Assembly (NCBI GenBank): GCA_028583605.1
Contig: CM053332.1
Location: forward strand, 16,217,267 to 16,281,266
Source of the DNA: Dastarcus helophoroides
Lineage: Eukaryota; Arthropoda; Insecta; Coleoptera; Bothrideridae
Reading direction: 5' to 3'
DNA length: 64,000 nucleotides
Shown here: piece by piece, positions 35,174-46,111 of the stretch
Layout of the letters: each line of letters opens with the position of its first letter
How positions within the stretch are numbered: the first letter of the stretch is position 1
Made by a program: the position numbers and the translations under genes
Notes under the pieces: generated by a model
What the model saw: only the letters and a program-made list of their open reading frames with translations
Told to the model about the DNA's origin: nothing
The model's database searches: none

Positions 35174-36395
35174 GTAACATTTTAAAGAAAGTACTGGTCG
35201 TGATAGTAGTGACTGAGGTCGGATGCCATATCAACTGGTTGAATTATAAAACGCATTCGAAGTTGTTTTCCATACTAACATTGACGAGTTGGTGACTAAA
35301 TTTTTAATCCTACCAAGTATTAGTTTTGTCATGAAACCTATACTCTACCTTTTCTATTTTTAAAATGTTTGTTCCGTATAAACTTTAATATCTCTTTTTA
35401 CCTCCTTAGGGGTTAAAAGCTCTTTTTTAGTGTCTACCTACATGTTAGGGAAACATGTTTGCAAAATTTATAGTTTTTAGGGCCAGATAATTAAACTGTG
35501 CGTTACTCCTTTTATACAGGTACAGAGATTTTAATTTGCTATTTATTACATCCGCAGACGTAAAAGTACTATCAAATAGTAGCTGTGGCAATAGATAATG
35601 GGATTAGCTAGTAGTACAATAAAGTTTTTTGTCAGAAACCAATAACTAGAACTTGTTGCTGTTTTCAAAAACCTACTTGCATTTTCTGTAAGGCGATTAC
35701 TTTCTCGAATTGTCAATTACCAAAGTTAAAAATGACTGTTTTATTTTGAACGACGATAACTCAGCTAAAATTTATCCTGCAATGCTCAGGACCAGTCAAT
35801 TTAAAGAGGATTAAATGATCTAAAAATGCTATAATGGAATCACTGGAGAAAATTATTGCAGATCTTGGATTTTTATAAAAGTAAGCAAAGATTTGGAAAG
35901 ATTTTTGATCGATGGTTTTTTTTTATATTCATTTAAAACTATTGGCGCTAAATATTTTTTATTCAGAATCTGAAAACTGGAAAACTGAAGCTTCAGTTTC
36001 CTTTTTTTGTCTCCCTTGAACATTTTTCTTTGAGTTGCAACTTTTTGAAAGTGATCTAGATATTTGGATTTTTTTTCTTACTCCTTAATTTCTCTACCTA
36101 GGAGATTTAGTATTAAATCGGTACAAAAGGATTTTAATTTCGCCCTGGCTGTGTTTTTCTTTTTCTTTAACTTTTCCACCTTTTATTTCTCTCCCTATTT
36201 CCAATTCAGTATACCATTTTCTAATGACGAACGTTACAGCAATCTCTTGGGTGATTTAATTTAGTTGTAAGCAATTTCATTTCAAGTTGATCACAAGGGA
36301 ACTAGTTGTAACTTTAGCCAACTCAATATCATTTTCGATATATACATCGAATCCTTAATTAGAGTTACCAGACTGATTTCATTGGAAACTTTCAG
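35174..36395. other. Intron sequence with a second copy of a dispersed repeat
   Basis: 35640-35830 matches 30758-31190 minus the 259-bp insertion. The remainder up to the exon at 36396 is unique-looking. The frame at 36064-36264 is Phe-rich and not supported. Confidence 0.6.
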
Positions 36396-36645
36396 ACTTT
36401 GAAGGAATTTCCTGAAGAGCTACGTGGAGATGTGTCCATGCATCTACACAGAGAGATCCTTCAGTTGCCCATCTTCGAGGCGGCATCGCAAGGATGTCTG
36501 AAACTTTTGTCCTTACACATCAGGGCAAACTTCTGCGCGCCCGGAGAATACTTGATTCACAGGGGAGACGCCCTCAGCTACATCTATTACATATGTAATG
36601 GATCCATGGAAGTCGTCCAGAACAGCATGGTCGTCGCCATATTGG
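36396..36645 (+). CDS. Elk: Elk-type K+ channel, C-linker end and first half of CNBHD
   Basis: The intron before this exon is 7.1 kb and ends in a pyrimidine tract plus AG at 36394-36395. The exon begins in phase 0 with [20 protein letters not shown], followed by [15 protein letters not shown] and [20 protein letters not shown]. These are the end of the C-linker and the first beta strands of the cyclic-nucleotide-binding homology domain. In KCNH channels this domain does not need cyclic nucleotide and contacts the N-terminal PAS region; that role is family knowledge, not read from the sequence. The donor is G|GTAAGC at 36646, phase 1; the next exon restores the Gly codon. No stop or frameshift is present. 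Confidence 0.95.
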
Positions 36646-36724
36646 GTAAGCTGCTTTCAAAATCTATTGACAAAATATTTTAAATTATATTACACGGAAC
36701 ATGGTTCTAGAAATAATAGGAATC

Positions 36725-36843
36725 TTTTTTGGTGGGATGGACTGGTCTTTGGTTATCTTCAAAAATTGAAATATAAATTTTGTCCCCTGAAACCAAGAAA
36801 GATTAAAAAATACAACAAAGGTTGCTCTAACGCGTTTCGACAG
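36725..36843. repeat. Family A snapback repeat, left arm only
   Basis: Runs from ttttttggtgggatggactg to aacgcgtttcgacag, where it breaks off. Located 80 bp after the Elk donor at 36646. Confidence 0.88.
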
Positions 36844-36920
36844 TAAATTTCGACGTAAATTCAATAGGAATCTTATTGAATTCACATCCACCTGAGCTTC
36901 TAAATAACAGCGTTATGTAT

Positions 36921-38010
36921 ATGGGTTGGGTAATAAGTCATTTCTGTTTTTTTCTCGTCCGAGACATTTGCGATAAATGCAGGGGTGCCTCAGAGGTCTG
37001 TCCTGTCTCCTACTCTGTTTCTATCACATAAACGATCTCTTAGCTTTAACTGTATATCCGATATACAGCTACGCAGATGATAGTAGCCTGGTGTCATCTT
37101 TTTTCTCCGACAAACAATTATTCGTCGCTGCTTCAGATCGACTAAGGGAACAGCAGATACAGATGATTAATCGGGATCTGTAAATCATTCTGGAATGGGG
37201 TAAAAAAAATCTGGGAGACTTCAACCCTTCAAAAATTTAGGCCGCGAGTGTTCTCTGAGAAAACATCAAGGGATGATGCAACAAACATACCAATGGACGG
37301 TAAAATCCCCCCGATGGGATCTAATCGGTCTATCCTAGAAGTGAATGCGAGCACTAACTTCTCTTGTTCATGTGTTGTCAAGTCCACTAGGCTTTCTTTT
37401 TAGGGCTAAAAGTACTTCATATCACATCATCTACTCACACTGTACAAAGCTCAAGTTAGGCCAACAGCTAGAATACTGTTTTCACGTTTGGAGTTTAGCC
37501 CCAAATTTAGCTCTTGTGGAATTCAATTCAAAGAAGAGCCATTCGCCTAAATGATGATGAGAATTTGACAGATTTTCTCGAAACACTAGAGCACAGCGGA
37601 TGGTTGGTGACACCTCTTTTGCAAGTATTTTCATGGGAGATGCTCGCAGGAACTAATAGGATTGATCCCTCCAAGGACAAGATTTTGGAGGCATACAAAA
37701 CAGTCGGAGACAGCAAATTCCTGTGCGGTCCAGCTTGAGACAGTGAGGACTTCTGTCTGAGGAAACTTTTTCTTCTATTGAACTTCCAAGCTATGAAACT
37801 TGTTACCAAAAAGAGTTTTCGCCAAAAATTACAACATATCCTTGTTTAAGAAGGCGGTTCATCGCCATCTATCCTTGTTTCCGCATCCTACATCGCGGTG
37901 CTTTGAAGGCATAATAGGTTTGCTCTTTGCGAGTGGATTCAACTTAAAAAAATGAAAAAAAAAACAGATACTACTTATTAATTATTAGTAATGATTACTA
38001 CCCAACCCAG
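36921..38010. mobile_element. Mariner-like inverted repeats enclosing a non-LTR fragment
   Basis: tatgggttgggtaataagtc at 36920 and the near-complement of it at about 37992-38012 (attactacccaacccagta) form short inverted repeats. GGTTGGG-TAATAAGT resembles irritans/cecropia-type mariner tips. Most of the interior is retrotransposon sequence, so either the non-LTR element inserted into a mariner-type element, or the ends mark something else. Confidence 0.55.
36979..37935 (+). pseudogene. Truncated non-LTR retrotransposon reverse transcriptase, C-terminal half
   Basis: Broken frames on the + strand keep the order of a Jockey/CR1-type reverse transcriptase. A degenerate finger block comes first (GCLRGLSCLLLCFYHINDLL), then the catalytic YSYADDSSLV, a region with QIQMINRDL, and the C-terminal signature NLLPKRVFAKNY followed by KKAVHRHLSLF. 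Several stops and frameshifts are present, including a stop where Trp is usual before N-L-L-P. The 5' part of ORF2, the endonuclease and ORF1 are absent, as is usual for 5'-truncated copies. It ends in an A-rich stretch at about 37947-37970. The element is dead and lies in the sense orientation in an Elk intron. Confidence 0.85.
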
Positions 38011-38190
38011 TACATAATTAGTAAGTTAAAAATTAACAAAATAAATAAACGTTGTATTTCTGACATCGTATGTGGTTGAAATATCCCTTTGGTTATTTAA
38101 AGCATCTCCATCGATTCGTCGGTCATCCTATCAAAGCCGTTTGATGAGCCCGAGTTAACTCGACATAACTAACGCCGACCCTTGTTACAG

Positions 38191-38462
38191 GAAAGGGTGA
38201 CTTGGTCGGAAGCGACATAAACCTACACTTGCAACAATCTAACGGTCCGACGGCGGAAGGAGGCAGATCCACAGGAGCGACTGCGGACACTGTCATCAAA
38301 TCGAGTAGCGATGTAAGAGCTCTCACTTACTGCGACCTCAAATGTATTCACATGCAAGGATTAGTAGAAGTGCTCAGGCTCTATCCGGAATACCAGCAGC
38401 AGTTCGCCAACGACATCCAACACGATTTAACTTTTAATGTGCGGGAGGGTTACGAGGCAGAG
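38191..38462 (+). CDS. Elk: Elk-type K+ channel, second half of CNBHD
   Basis: The acceptor is at 38189-38190 (cttgttacag). The exon completes the split Gly and reads KGDLVGSDINLHL, then a low-complexity loop rich in Gly, Ser and Thr of about 25 residues, then RALTYCDLKCIHMQGLVEVL and LYPEYQQQFANDIQHDLTF. The YCDLKCI and DIQHDLT runs are hallmarks of the Elk/KCNH cyclic-nucleotide-binding homology domain. The exon ends GAG|GTAAGT at 38463, phase 0. The intron that follows is about 21.5 kb and contains the Ty3/gypsy element and most of the tandem repeats. Confidence 0.95.
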
Positions 38463-38931
38463 GTAAGTAATCTGATTCGAATTAGTGCTAGAATTCTCGT
38501 CGTGTCCCAGTCTTGGTTACATGCGACGAAATTCTGACATAAATAATATTCAGACAATGTTACATTTAGTGAATCGTAATAAAGTTCCAACTTTGTTGAT
38601 ACCAGCGATTCCAACCTTTTTTTCTACCTCGTAAAATTCGATAAGAAGGGTTTCCAGCAGAAAAGATCAAGCTCTTGAACTAACTGATTAGAAAAAAAGC
38701 ACATGTTAAGATTCGTTTCGGATCATTTTTTGCTTCCTCTTCAAAAATAATTTGGTAAAATTTTACTTCATCTGACAGTTCTTTTTTAGTTTTCTTCCTG
38801 ATCTAGACTTTAAGATGGAAATTTTAATTTCTTCGAGCAAACTCGAGCCGATTTTTCAGGACTGTATAGAAACCCTTGAACTTGTAATTCTTAAAAATTA
38901 CCCCCATCCCAAAAAAAGACTCAATTTAGTA
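38463..38931. other. Intron start, nothing recognised
   Basis: Unique intronic sequence after the CNBHD exon donor. No repeat or coding feature supported. Confidence 0.4.
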
Positions 38932-39204
38932 CAGTAGACTCCCCCTAAAGTTGCGCTCACCGTGCCGGATCGACTGTTAAAGTTGCTACTTCCCGTTGTC
39001 CCTACCATTGTCGAAAAATATATATGTTTTATTGATCCCTGCGCGGTAGAGTGGGTTATTCAAAAGTGGCGCTATAACTCTGAAGTCCAATTCGTTGTTC
39101 GAAAATTAGAGTGGGGGAATATCCGGGCAACTTTAACGATCGTATCCTGACAACTTTAACGAGCGTGCAACTTTGACGGGCGCAACTTTAGCGGGAATCG
39201 ACTG
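38932..39204. mobile_element. Pogo/Tigger-like MITE, 273 bp, TA target site
   Basis: Starts cagtagactccccctaaagt and ends with the near-complement (actttagcgggaatcgactg), TA on both sides. CAGT-GA-TCCC-GCTAA ends are typical of pogo-group elements. The internal frame is fortuitous. An extra aactttaacg-type motif is repeated near the right end. Confidence 0.85.
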
Positions 39205-40256
39205 TATAGTAACGAATTGATGTGTTAGAAATCGCGAAGTATATGGACCTTTTTATGGAATATTCCAGACAGTTCTTATCACCAAGTTACTCACATGGGC
39301 GAAGTTAGGTCACCTAATAAGGCAAATATCTAATTAGACTTTTTTAAAAATTTCAGATTTTCTTTGAACAATTTGAAATTTTTTTTCGAAAATTCAGATA
39401 CTTTTTAATTTATATTTTTAAATTTAGACGCTTCCACAAATTTGGACCTTTTTCAAAATTTTGTTTTGCTGTTTTTTTTTTTTAAATTTGGGACTCCTCT
39501 ATTTCTGGAAATTCTGACTTTTTTAATCTCGCCCGTTTTAAATATTTCAACTTTTCTAAAAAAAAATTAACCTTTTGTGAAGATTTTTCGTCTCGTCTTG
39601 AAAATTTCAATTTTTTTTTAAATTACAAGTTTGATTAAGAATTTTGCTCAAGACTACGACTTGTACTGAAAATTGGAAATTTTTGCATTCAATTTTTTTT
39701 GAGAAATTCGACATTCGCCTTCTTCCAAAGTTTCACTTTCAATATTTTGACCTTTTTTACGAAATTTTGGCTTTTTAAAAATGTTTTTTTTATGTTGAAT
39801 ATCTTAATTTTTCAAATTTTAGATTGTTTGAAAATGTTGACCTTTTTTCAATATTTCAACCAGTCTTTCTTGAGAATTAATATTTATTTTGAAAATTATA
39901 TAAAACGTTTTTCAATATTTTTATTTTTTGATCACCTTCTTCCAAAATTTTCTCTCAAAGTTTCTTTTTACTTCTACTTTGTGAAAATTTCAGCCTTGTT
40001 TAAAATTTTGACTTTTTTCAAATTGAAATTGGATTGAAATAAAATTGAATTAAAAAAATTACTTCTTTTGATAAATTCAACTTTTGAAAATTTTGAATTC
40101 AAAAATTTTGATGCTTTTTGAATACTTTAATTATTTATTTTGAAAATTTCATTTTTTTAGATTTTTTTCAGGAAAGTCTCACTATTTAAAAATATCTACA
40201 TTTCTAAAAAAAGTCAAAATTTCCAAAAAAAAAATGAAAATGTGACTTTCAGTTCT

Positions 40257-41150
40257 GATTTATTTAAAGTTTTCGACTTTCTTTGAAAATTGAAGATTTC
40301 AGATTTTTTAAACAATAAACTTATTTAAAAATATTAACCATTTTTGAGAATATCACTCTTTTGAAGTTTTCAAAAGAGTGATATTCACAAAAAAGGTTAA
40401 GACTTTTAGTTTTGATTTATTTAAAGTTTTCGACTTTTTTCAAAATTGAAGATTTTAGATTTTTTTAAACAATAAGCTTATTTAAAAATTTTAACCTTTT
40501 TTGAGAATATCAATCTTTTGAAATGTTTAAAAGAGTGATATTCACAAAAATGTTTAAGACTTTTAGTTTTGATTTATTTAGAGTTTTCGACTTTTTTTGA
40601 AAATTGAAGATTTCAGATTTTTTAAACAATAAGCTTATTTAAAAATATTAACCTTTTTTTGAGAATATCGTTTTTTTGAAATTTTCAAAAAAATGATATT
40701 CACAAAAAGGGTTAAGGTTAAGGTTTTGATTTATTTAAAGTTTTCGAGTTTTTTTTGGAAATTGAAGATTTAGGATTTTTTAAACAGTAAGCTTATTTAA
40801 AAATATTAACCTTTTTTTAAGAATATCGTTCTTTTAAAATTTTCAAAAAAATGATATTCACAAAAAGGGTTAAGGTTAAGGTTTTGATTTATTTAAAGTT
40901 TTCGAGTTTTTTTTTGAAAATTGAAGATTTCAGATTTTTTAAACAATAAGCTTATTTAAAAATATTAACCTTTTTGGAGAATATCACTCTTTTGAAATTT
41001 TTAAAAGAGTGATATTCACAAAAAAGTTTAAGACTTTTAGTTTTGATTTATTTAAAGTTTTCGACTTTTTTTGAAAATTGAAGATTTCAGATTTTTTAAA
41101 CAAAAGGCTTTTTTTAATATTAACCTTTTTTGAGAATATCACTTTTTTGA
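40257..41150. repeat. Tandem array of 157-159-bp units, each with a hairpin
   Basis: The word gatttatttaaagttttcga starts at 40257, 40414, 40571, 40728, 40886 and 41045, with constant 157-159-bp spacing. Each unit contains an inverted repeat, gaatatcactcttttgaa and its complement, forming a stem of about 16-18 bp with a tiny loop. In units 3 and 4 the stem sequence changes (tcgttttttt / aaaaaaatga) while both arms stay largely complementary. Confidence 0.92.
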
Positions 41151-41501
41151 AAAGTTGTTTTTTTTAATTCTTTGGACTTTTTGAAAAATTCTTAGTCTTT
41201 TAGAAATTTTTTACAAATTTTATCTTTCAAAAATTTGGTCCCTCTAAATATTTCGAAATTTTCAGAAAATTTTATTTCTTTGAAGATTTTTAGATTTTAA
41301 AATTTCAACATTTTTTCAAAACTTCCACTTTTTTCCAATATTTATTTCTTCAAAATTTTAACCTCCTCAAAATTTTAACTTTCTTCAAAATTTTTAAAAT
41401 ATTCAAGAAAAAAGGAGTTTCTTCAATTTTTTTAAATTTTGAAAAAAAGATTTGCTTGATTTAAAGTTTAAATATTTTTTCAATTTTACCTTTTTTGAAA
41501 A

Positions 41502-41647
41502 TTTCTCTCTGAAGATGACAGCTTAAGCTGTCGAAACGCGTTAGAGCAACCTTTTGTTGTGTTTTTTTAATCTTTCTTGATTTCAGGGGACAAGCTCTGT
41601 ATGTCAATTTTTGAAGATAACCAGGGACCAGTTCCGTTCCACCAAAA
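41502..41647 (+). repeat. Family A snapback repeat, right half with the best core
   Basis: Starts at the core and ends accagttccgttccaccaaa. The hammerhead-like parts are CTCT 41505-41508, CTGAAGA 41509-41515, T, GACAGC 41517-41522, loop, GCTGTC 41527-41532, GAA, ACGCGT 41536-41541, T, AGAG 41543-41546; all stems pair perfectly. Confidence 0.9.
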
Positions 41648-42070
41648 GTTTTATCTTTTAAATATTTTGTTTCATTTATAAATATATCGGACTTTTTAGA
41701 AAATATCTCGTTTTTTTCTTGTAAATTTTTGTAATTTTAAAATATCCACTCTTATCCAAAACTTTCTCTCTCCCAAATTTTCTACTTTCTTCAAAATTTT
41801 GACTTTTTCGGAAAGTTTATCGAATTAAAGAAAAAATTTACTTCATTGAAAATTTAAACATTTTTGGCAATTTTTACTTTTTTGAAAATCTTGATAAATT
41901 TCATCTTTTAAAAGGTTCTTCCGTTTTTGAATATTGCGAACCTTTTAGAAAATTTGACGTTTTTTTTTTGAAAATTTTTGATTTAAAGTTTCGACTTTTT
42001 TCAAAACTTCGACTTTTTTCCAAAATATCTGCTTTTTTCAAAATTTTGACTTTTTCTCAAAATATTTACT

Positions 42071-42210
42071 TCAGTATCTCTTTGAAGATGGCAGCTTGGC
42101 TGTCGAAACGCGTTAGAGCAACAGTTTGTTGTGTTATTTAATCTTTCTTGGTTTTAGGGGACAAGTTGTGTATTTTAATTTTTAACCAAGGATTAGTCCT
42201 TTCCACCAAA
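42071..42210 (+). repeat. Family A snapback repeat, right half
   Basis: From agtatctctttgaagatggc to cctttccaccaaa, with a partly deleted outer arm. Confidence 0.88.
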
Positions 42211-42485
42211 AAAAAATTATATATATCGAAAATTTTAAACAGTTTTTGTGAATTTAAACTCTTTTGAAAATTTTGATTAATTATATATATTTTAAAAATG
42301 TCTTCCACTTTTGAATATTTCGAACCTTTTAGAAAATTTCGTTTTTTTTTTTCAAAATTTTTAAATTTGAATATTTCCACTTTTTGCCAAATTTTCTTTC
42401 TTCGGCATTTTGGCTTTTTCTCAAGATTTTATGGATTTTCAAAAATGATTGAAAATTTAAACATTTTTATCAATTTTAACTGTTT

Positions 42486-42556
42486 AAAAATTGAAATACA
42501 AATCTCGTTCTCTGAAACCTAGAAAAGATTAAAAAACACAACAAAGGCTGCTCTGT
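42486..42556. repeat. Family A snapback repeat, inner left-arm fragment
   Basis: aattgaaatacaaatctcgt through acaacaaaggctgctct, breaking off about 70 bp before the left LTR of the gypsy element. Confidence 0.8.
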
Positions 42557-42628
42557 TTTTTTATCTATATAAATATACGCGCTCCCCTATTGTGATTCAA
42601 TTAGTAATTAATTCATGTTATTCCGTTG

Positions 42629-43187
42629 TGATACTGGAGCCGCGTAATTTGGTAAAAAATGAAAAAAACAATCGAAGTGGGTTTTAATCTGAGGGTTTAT
42701 AGCACTGCGGTTTCACTGCCGGTTCAAAAATCGCTAGCCAAAACTGTCGGAAAACGCTAGGCCTTTTGTGTCTGATGCTGGGACTGCCTCTTGTTTGTCC
42801 ACCGAAACCTTTCATCAAGAATCGAGTGTGATTAAGAATCCATTTGCCACCCCCAAGGAATTCTATTCTTAGAAGGAAAGCAATGATCGTCCTTTGTCCA
42901 TCTCAATTGCAGTTCGATTGAAATGAAACGAAATTAGGACTGTTGATGGTAAACATCCTGATTGTAATCGACCCAAAGACAAAAGCTTTCAGGAATTATC
43001 CTAGGCTCGACATTACTCACCCTTTATCCATCCTAGTTGTGTTTTCATGATAAGGAAAAGCACTTAAGAGGACAAACATCCGGTTATTCATCGGGGTGTA
43101 ATTATTTTGTCACTTTGGTGAATACTTGAATTTTTGCCTAGCAATTTTTTTTCTTCCGTTAAGTGTCATCAAAAACAAGAATATACA
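42629..43187 (-). repeat. 3' LTR of the Ty3/gypsy element
   Basis: 559 bp. On the element strand it starts TGTATATTCTTG just after the polypurine tract and ends ...CCAGTATCA. Conserved LTR blocks such as gaaaggacgatcattgctt are shared with the 5' LTR. Confidence 0.9.
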
Positions 43188-43207
43188 ATTCCCCCCGCTC
43201 TGGTGGC
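43188..43207 (-). promoter_or_regulatory. Polypurine tract
   Basis: On the element strand ccaccagagcggggggaat directly precedes the 3' LTR start TGTATATTC; GAGCGGGGGGAA would prime plus-strand DNA synthesis. Confidence 0.85.
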
Positions 43208-43551
43208 GACTCTTAACGGTGGAGCGAGCTTCGATGAGTGTTCCGTGCTATACTGATCCCCAAGATATTTTTTTATTCAAACAAACAACTAATCTGTAAC
43301 AATATTTCCTTAAAACTAACATAAGAAACAAGAAAAATAATAAACAGGTGAGATAAAACGGAAACATCCCTGATGGAGCTTGCGGTATGAAATACTTTAG
43401 ACTGACAGATAAGATGCATACATTAACAACCAAAGAAGAGATACATATAGATTGCACAAAAATTAATCTACAAAACTACTACACTATAAATTCACTTTTG
43501 AGCAATCACTTCACTAAACTGCGAGTCTGATCCGCGAAAAAAATTGTTTTT
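43208..43551 (-). other. Non-coding spacer between integrase and 3' LTR
   Basis: About 340 bp without an env-like frame. The minus frame at 43248-43457 is Cys/Leu-rich with no recognisable features. Confidence 0.5.
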
Positions 43552-44880
43552 CTATTCGGTGATAGATCGTATTGGGGGAGCAGGTCGAAGACGGTCCACA
43601 TGGATCTTTTCCAGCAAACCGTCTCTAAAGATCCAGTAGCGCATCTCACCTGCTGCGCGAATGATGGCATAGAGTCCCTGCCATCGGGCTTCAAAAGGTC
43701 GACGGACTTCGTTTCGCACCAAGATGGAATCCCCCGGAAGGTATTGGTGGAGATGTCGTCTTCGTTGGGGCCATCTTTTCCGAATGTAAAGCGCTTGATT
43801 TCTTCGAGCGACTTCTCGTTGATCGATTATGTCTCGTGGAGGTGGTGTGGCTGTAATATCCCATTTTCCAGGTCCAAGGAGAAGGTGGTCCATAAGGATT
43901 TTACTGGGCGATTTACCAGTGGCGGCGTTCCTTCTCCTTCGGAGACTAAGGAGCGTAGCCGGCAGGTAGGCATCTCAAGAACTGGAATCTTGTCCTGATA
44001 GACGAATTTGGATACCCTTCTTAATTTCCCGATTGCCCAACTCCGCTGGATTCGCCTTCGGGTGGTAGGTGGCAGTCGTCCAATGTGCTGCTTTCCATTG
44101 TTCGCATTGTTCAGCGGCTGCTCAAGAACTGGGGTCCATTATCAGTTATGATCTCTCGTGGATAGTCGTATTTGTGGAAGACTTTCTTCTCCAGGAGCTG
44201 AATGATACGGCTAGTCCTCGTTTCAGGAATGACAAGCGCTTCGACCCACCAGGAGAAAAGGTCAGTGACCGTGAGCACAAAGCGATTGCCAGTCATCTAT
44301 CACTGGATATGGCCCCATCAAGTCGCATGTTATGGTCTGCCATGGTTCAGTTGGCTGACGCGGTCGCAGATTGGCGGCGGCATGTGGTGGCCTCCTTTTG
44401 AATTGAGCGCACAACAAGCAGTCTCTGACGTATTGGGCGACATCTTGGGAAACGGAAGGCCAGTAGAAATGTCAGGAGATTGCATCTGCTGTTTCTTCCA
44501 GTCCTGGATGTCCCACTAATTGGAAGTCGTGATATTCGATAATGACCCTCTCTATCACGGATTGCGGAACTATGAGAAGCCTCATCTCGCGTCGATAGAG
44601 GTGGCCATCTTGCTCTATGTTGAGCTAAGGGAAAGTGTCGTTCCCAATCTTCTGGGTCCGGGCCGAGAGGCGTTTGTAGTTGGGCCAGCATTGTTTGGAT
44701 AGCTTCGTCTTGCTCCTGGGCTCGTTTGACTTCTTCTGTTAATGTCACGATCTCATGTTGGCAGCATAAACGTTCTGGTACGGGTTTTTGTCGGGCTTGA
44801 ATTGGTGGAAGAATTTCTTCCAGATCGGTGAAGTCGGCCGGAGATGTTGTCGGTTGGGGATGTCGGGATAATTCAACTGG
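43552..44880 (-). pseudogene. pol: Integrase of the Ty3/gypsy pol, broken
   Basis: The zinc-binding N-terminus is hard to read because of frameshifts around 44350-44560. The catalytic core is clear at 44296-44111 (VLTVTDLFSWWVEA with the first Asp; EIITDNGPQFLSSR with the second Asp). The third acidic block follows in a shifted frame near 44050 (YHPKANPAE). The C-terminal part at 43893-43552 carries RPFEARWQGLYAI, like the GPY/F module, and ends DRLRPAP. In life it would insert the cDNA copy into the host genome. Several breaks make it inactive. Confidence 0.88.
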
Positions 44881-45257
44881 AAGTTCATTAAGTTTTCCGG
44901 GACAATGCTCTACCGTGAAAGAATACTGCTGCAAGAGCAGTGCCCAGCGGGTAATTTTGGCCCTATAGTTTTTCATTCTAGTTAACCACTGGAGAGGGTG
45001 ATTGTCTGTTCTGAGAGTAGAGGGGCGACTCTCCAGAAACTGACGGTATCTTTTTTACAGCCCAGGCACTCCTGTTCATTCACATGATATTGCTGCTTAG
45101 CAGGGGTGAACTTAGCGCTGGCATATGATATAATCCTCTTCCCTCCATCCTGAATTGGCTGATAAACAATAGTTGACATTCCGACTCCACTTGCGTCTGC
45201 CTGGAGAATAAAAGGCAGATTTGGGTCTGGCCGGTGCAATTTCCTAGGTTCCTTCAT
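44880..45257 (-). pseudogene. pol: RNase H domain of the Ty3/gypsy pol
   Basis: FILQADASGVGMSTIVYQP holds the first catalytic Asp (the usual block is TDAS). It is followed by RIISYASAKFTPAKQQYHVNE with the conserved Ser and the Glu of N-E-Q-E. A frameshift follows at about 44990-45060, and the domain ends with RAKITRWALLLQQYSFTVEH and the PGKLNELPVELSR linker in the next frame. Confidence 0.9.
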
Positions 45258-45319
45258 AGCGGTTTTAATGGCTCTGAAGGCGACGTCACATTCTTCACTT
45301 CAACGATATGGTTTCTTGG

Positions 45320-46111
45320 TACTTAGGATGTAGGTGTGGTTAGCTGTGCGAATTTAGGTATATATTCGCGCAGCCAATCACAGATGCTTAGAAATCGTCG
45401 AAGCTGGGTTCGCGTCTTCGGAGCTTCCCTAGCTTGAATAAACTTCAAGTGACATTCTAATGGCTCGTTGCTAGATGCTCCCACATGGTGACCTAGGTAT
45501 TGAATTTGGGAACTTCCAAGTTGACACTTTTCTGGAGCACAGGTTAGTTTATGGGATCGCAGTCTCTCAAAAACGACCTGGAGATGCGTAGGTTGCTCTT
45601 CATAGGTAGAGAAATAAACCATTATATCATCCAAGTAGACCAACGCAATCTCATTCAAAATACTTCTTGAGACATGAAGCATTCGAAAGTTCCAGTTGCG
45701 TTCTTGAGCCCAAATGGAAGCACCCTAAATTGGTAAGTAGTGTCATTTGGTGTCGTAAATGCTGTATATTTCTTGGAGCTTAGAGGAATTTGCCAATAGC
45801 TAGCCTTCAGGTCCAGTGTCGAGAAGATGGTAGCACTTCCCAGATCTTTTAAAGTTTTAGGAATGAGGGGAAGAGAGACGTTGACTTATCCGCAGTCTGG
45901 GGGTTAAGTTGTCTATATTCAACGGAAAATCTTCAAGTGCCATTTTTTTTGGTACCATGACCACAGGAGAGATGTATTCAGATATGCTTGGCTCGATGAT
46001 CTTGCTGACCATCATCTCCTCAATGTGTGCGTACATGACTTTGCGCTTGGCTTCTGGATATGGTCGCAGTTGGAATGGTGTTGGATTTTTAAGCCGGATT
46101 TCGTGTGTCAT
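45320..46111 (-). pseudogene. pol: Reverse transcriptase domain of the Ty3/gypsy pol
   Basis: Two broken frames. 46111-45857 has the N-terminal fingers (PYPEAKRKVMYAHIEEM, then IIEPSISEYISPVVMVPKK). After a frame-broken stretch, 45682-45323 has the palm active site ALVYLDDIMVY (45637-45626), then LRSHKLTCAPEKCQLG and YLGHHVG. YLDD with two Asp is the catalytic motif of Ty3/gypsy enzymes. Stops and frameshifts lie between the two blocks (45690-45860). Confidence 0.92.

Larger units (their letters stand above)
29253..36395 (+). other. Elk intron of 7.1 kb
   Basis: Intron between the C-linker exons, GT at 29253 to AG at 36395. It holds unique sequence and two diverged copies of a dispersed repeat (near 30.7-31.2 and 35.6-35.83 kb), a 259-bp TIR element, a long A-rich minisatellite (31.2-35.17 kb) and three clusters of family A repeats. 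Confidence 0.9.
39350..42480. repeat. T-rich degenerate minisatellite
   Basis: Continuous ttttcaaaattttgactttt-type sequence, interrupted by family A fragments and by the 157-bp array. Frames such as 39699-40037 are Phe/Leu-rich noise. Confidence 0.8.

Noticed and set aside
38962..39150. 62-codon frame as a gene
   Set aside because: It lies entirely inside the pogo-like MITE and overlaps no known domain.
42619..42628. Target-site duplication of the gypsy element
   Set aside because: The left flank (ccgttg) and right flank (gtataa) do not match as a 4-6-bp duplication.
43600..43998. 132-codon + strand frame and other + frames at 43.6-47.8 kb
   Set aside because: Shadows of the minus-strand gypsy pol and gag, which carry the real motifs.
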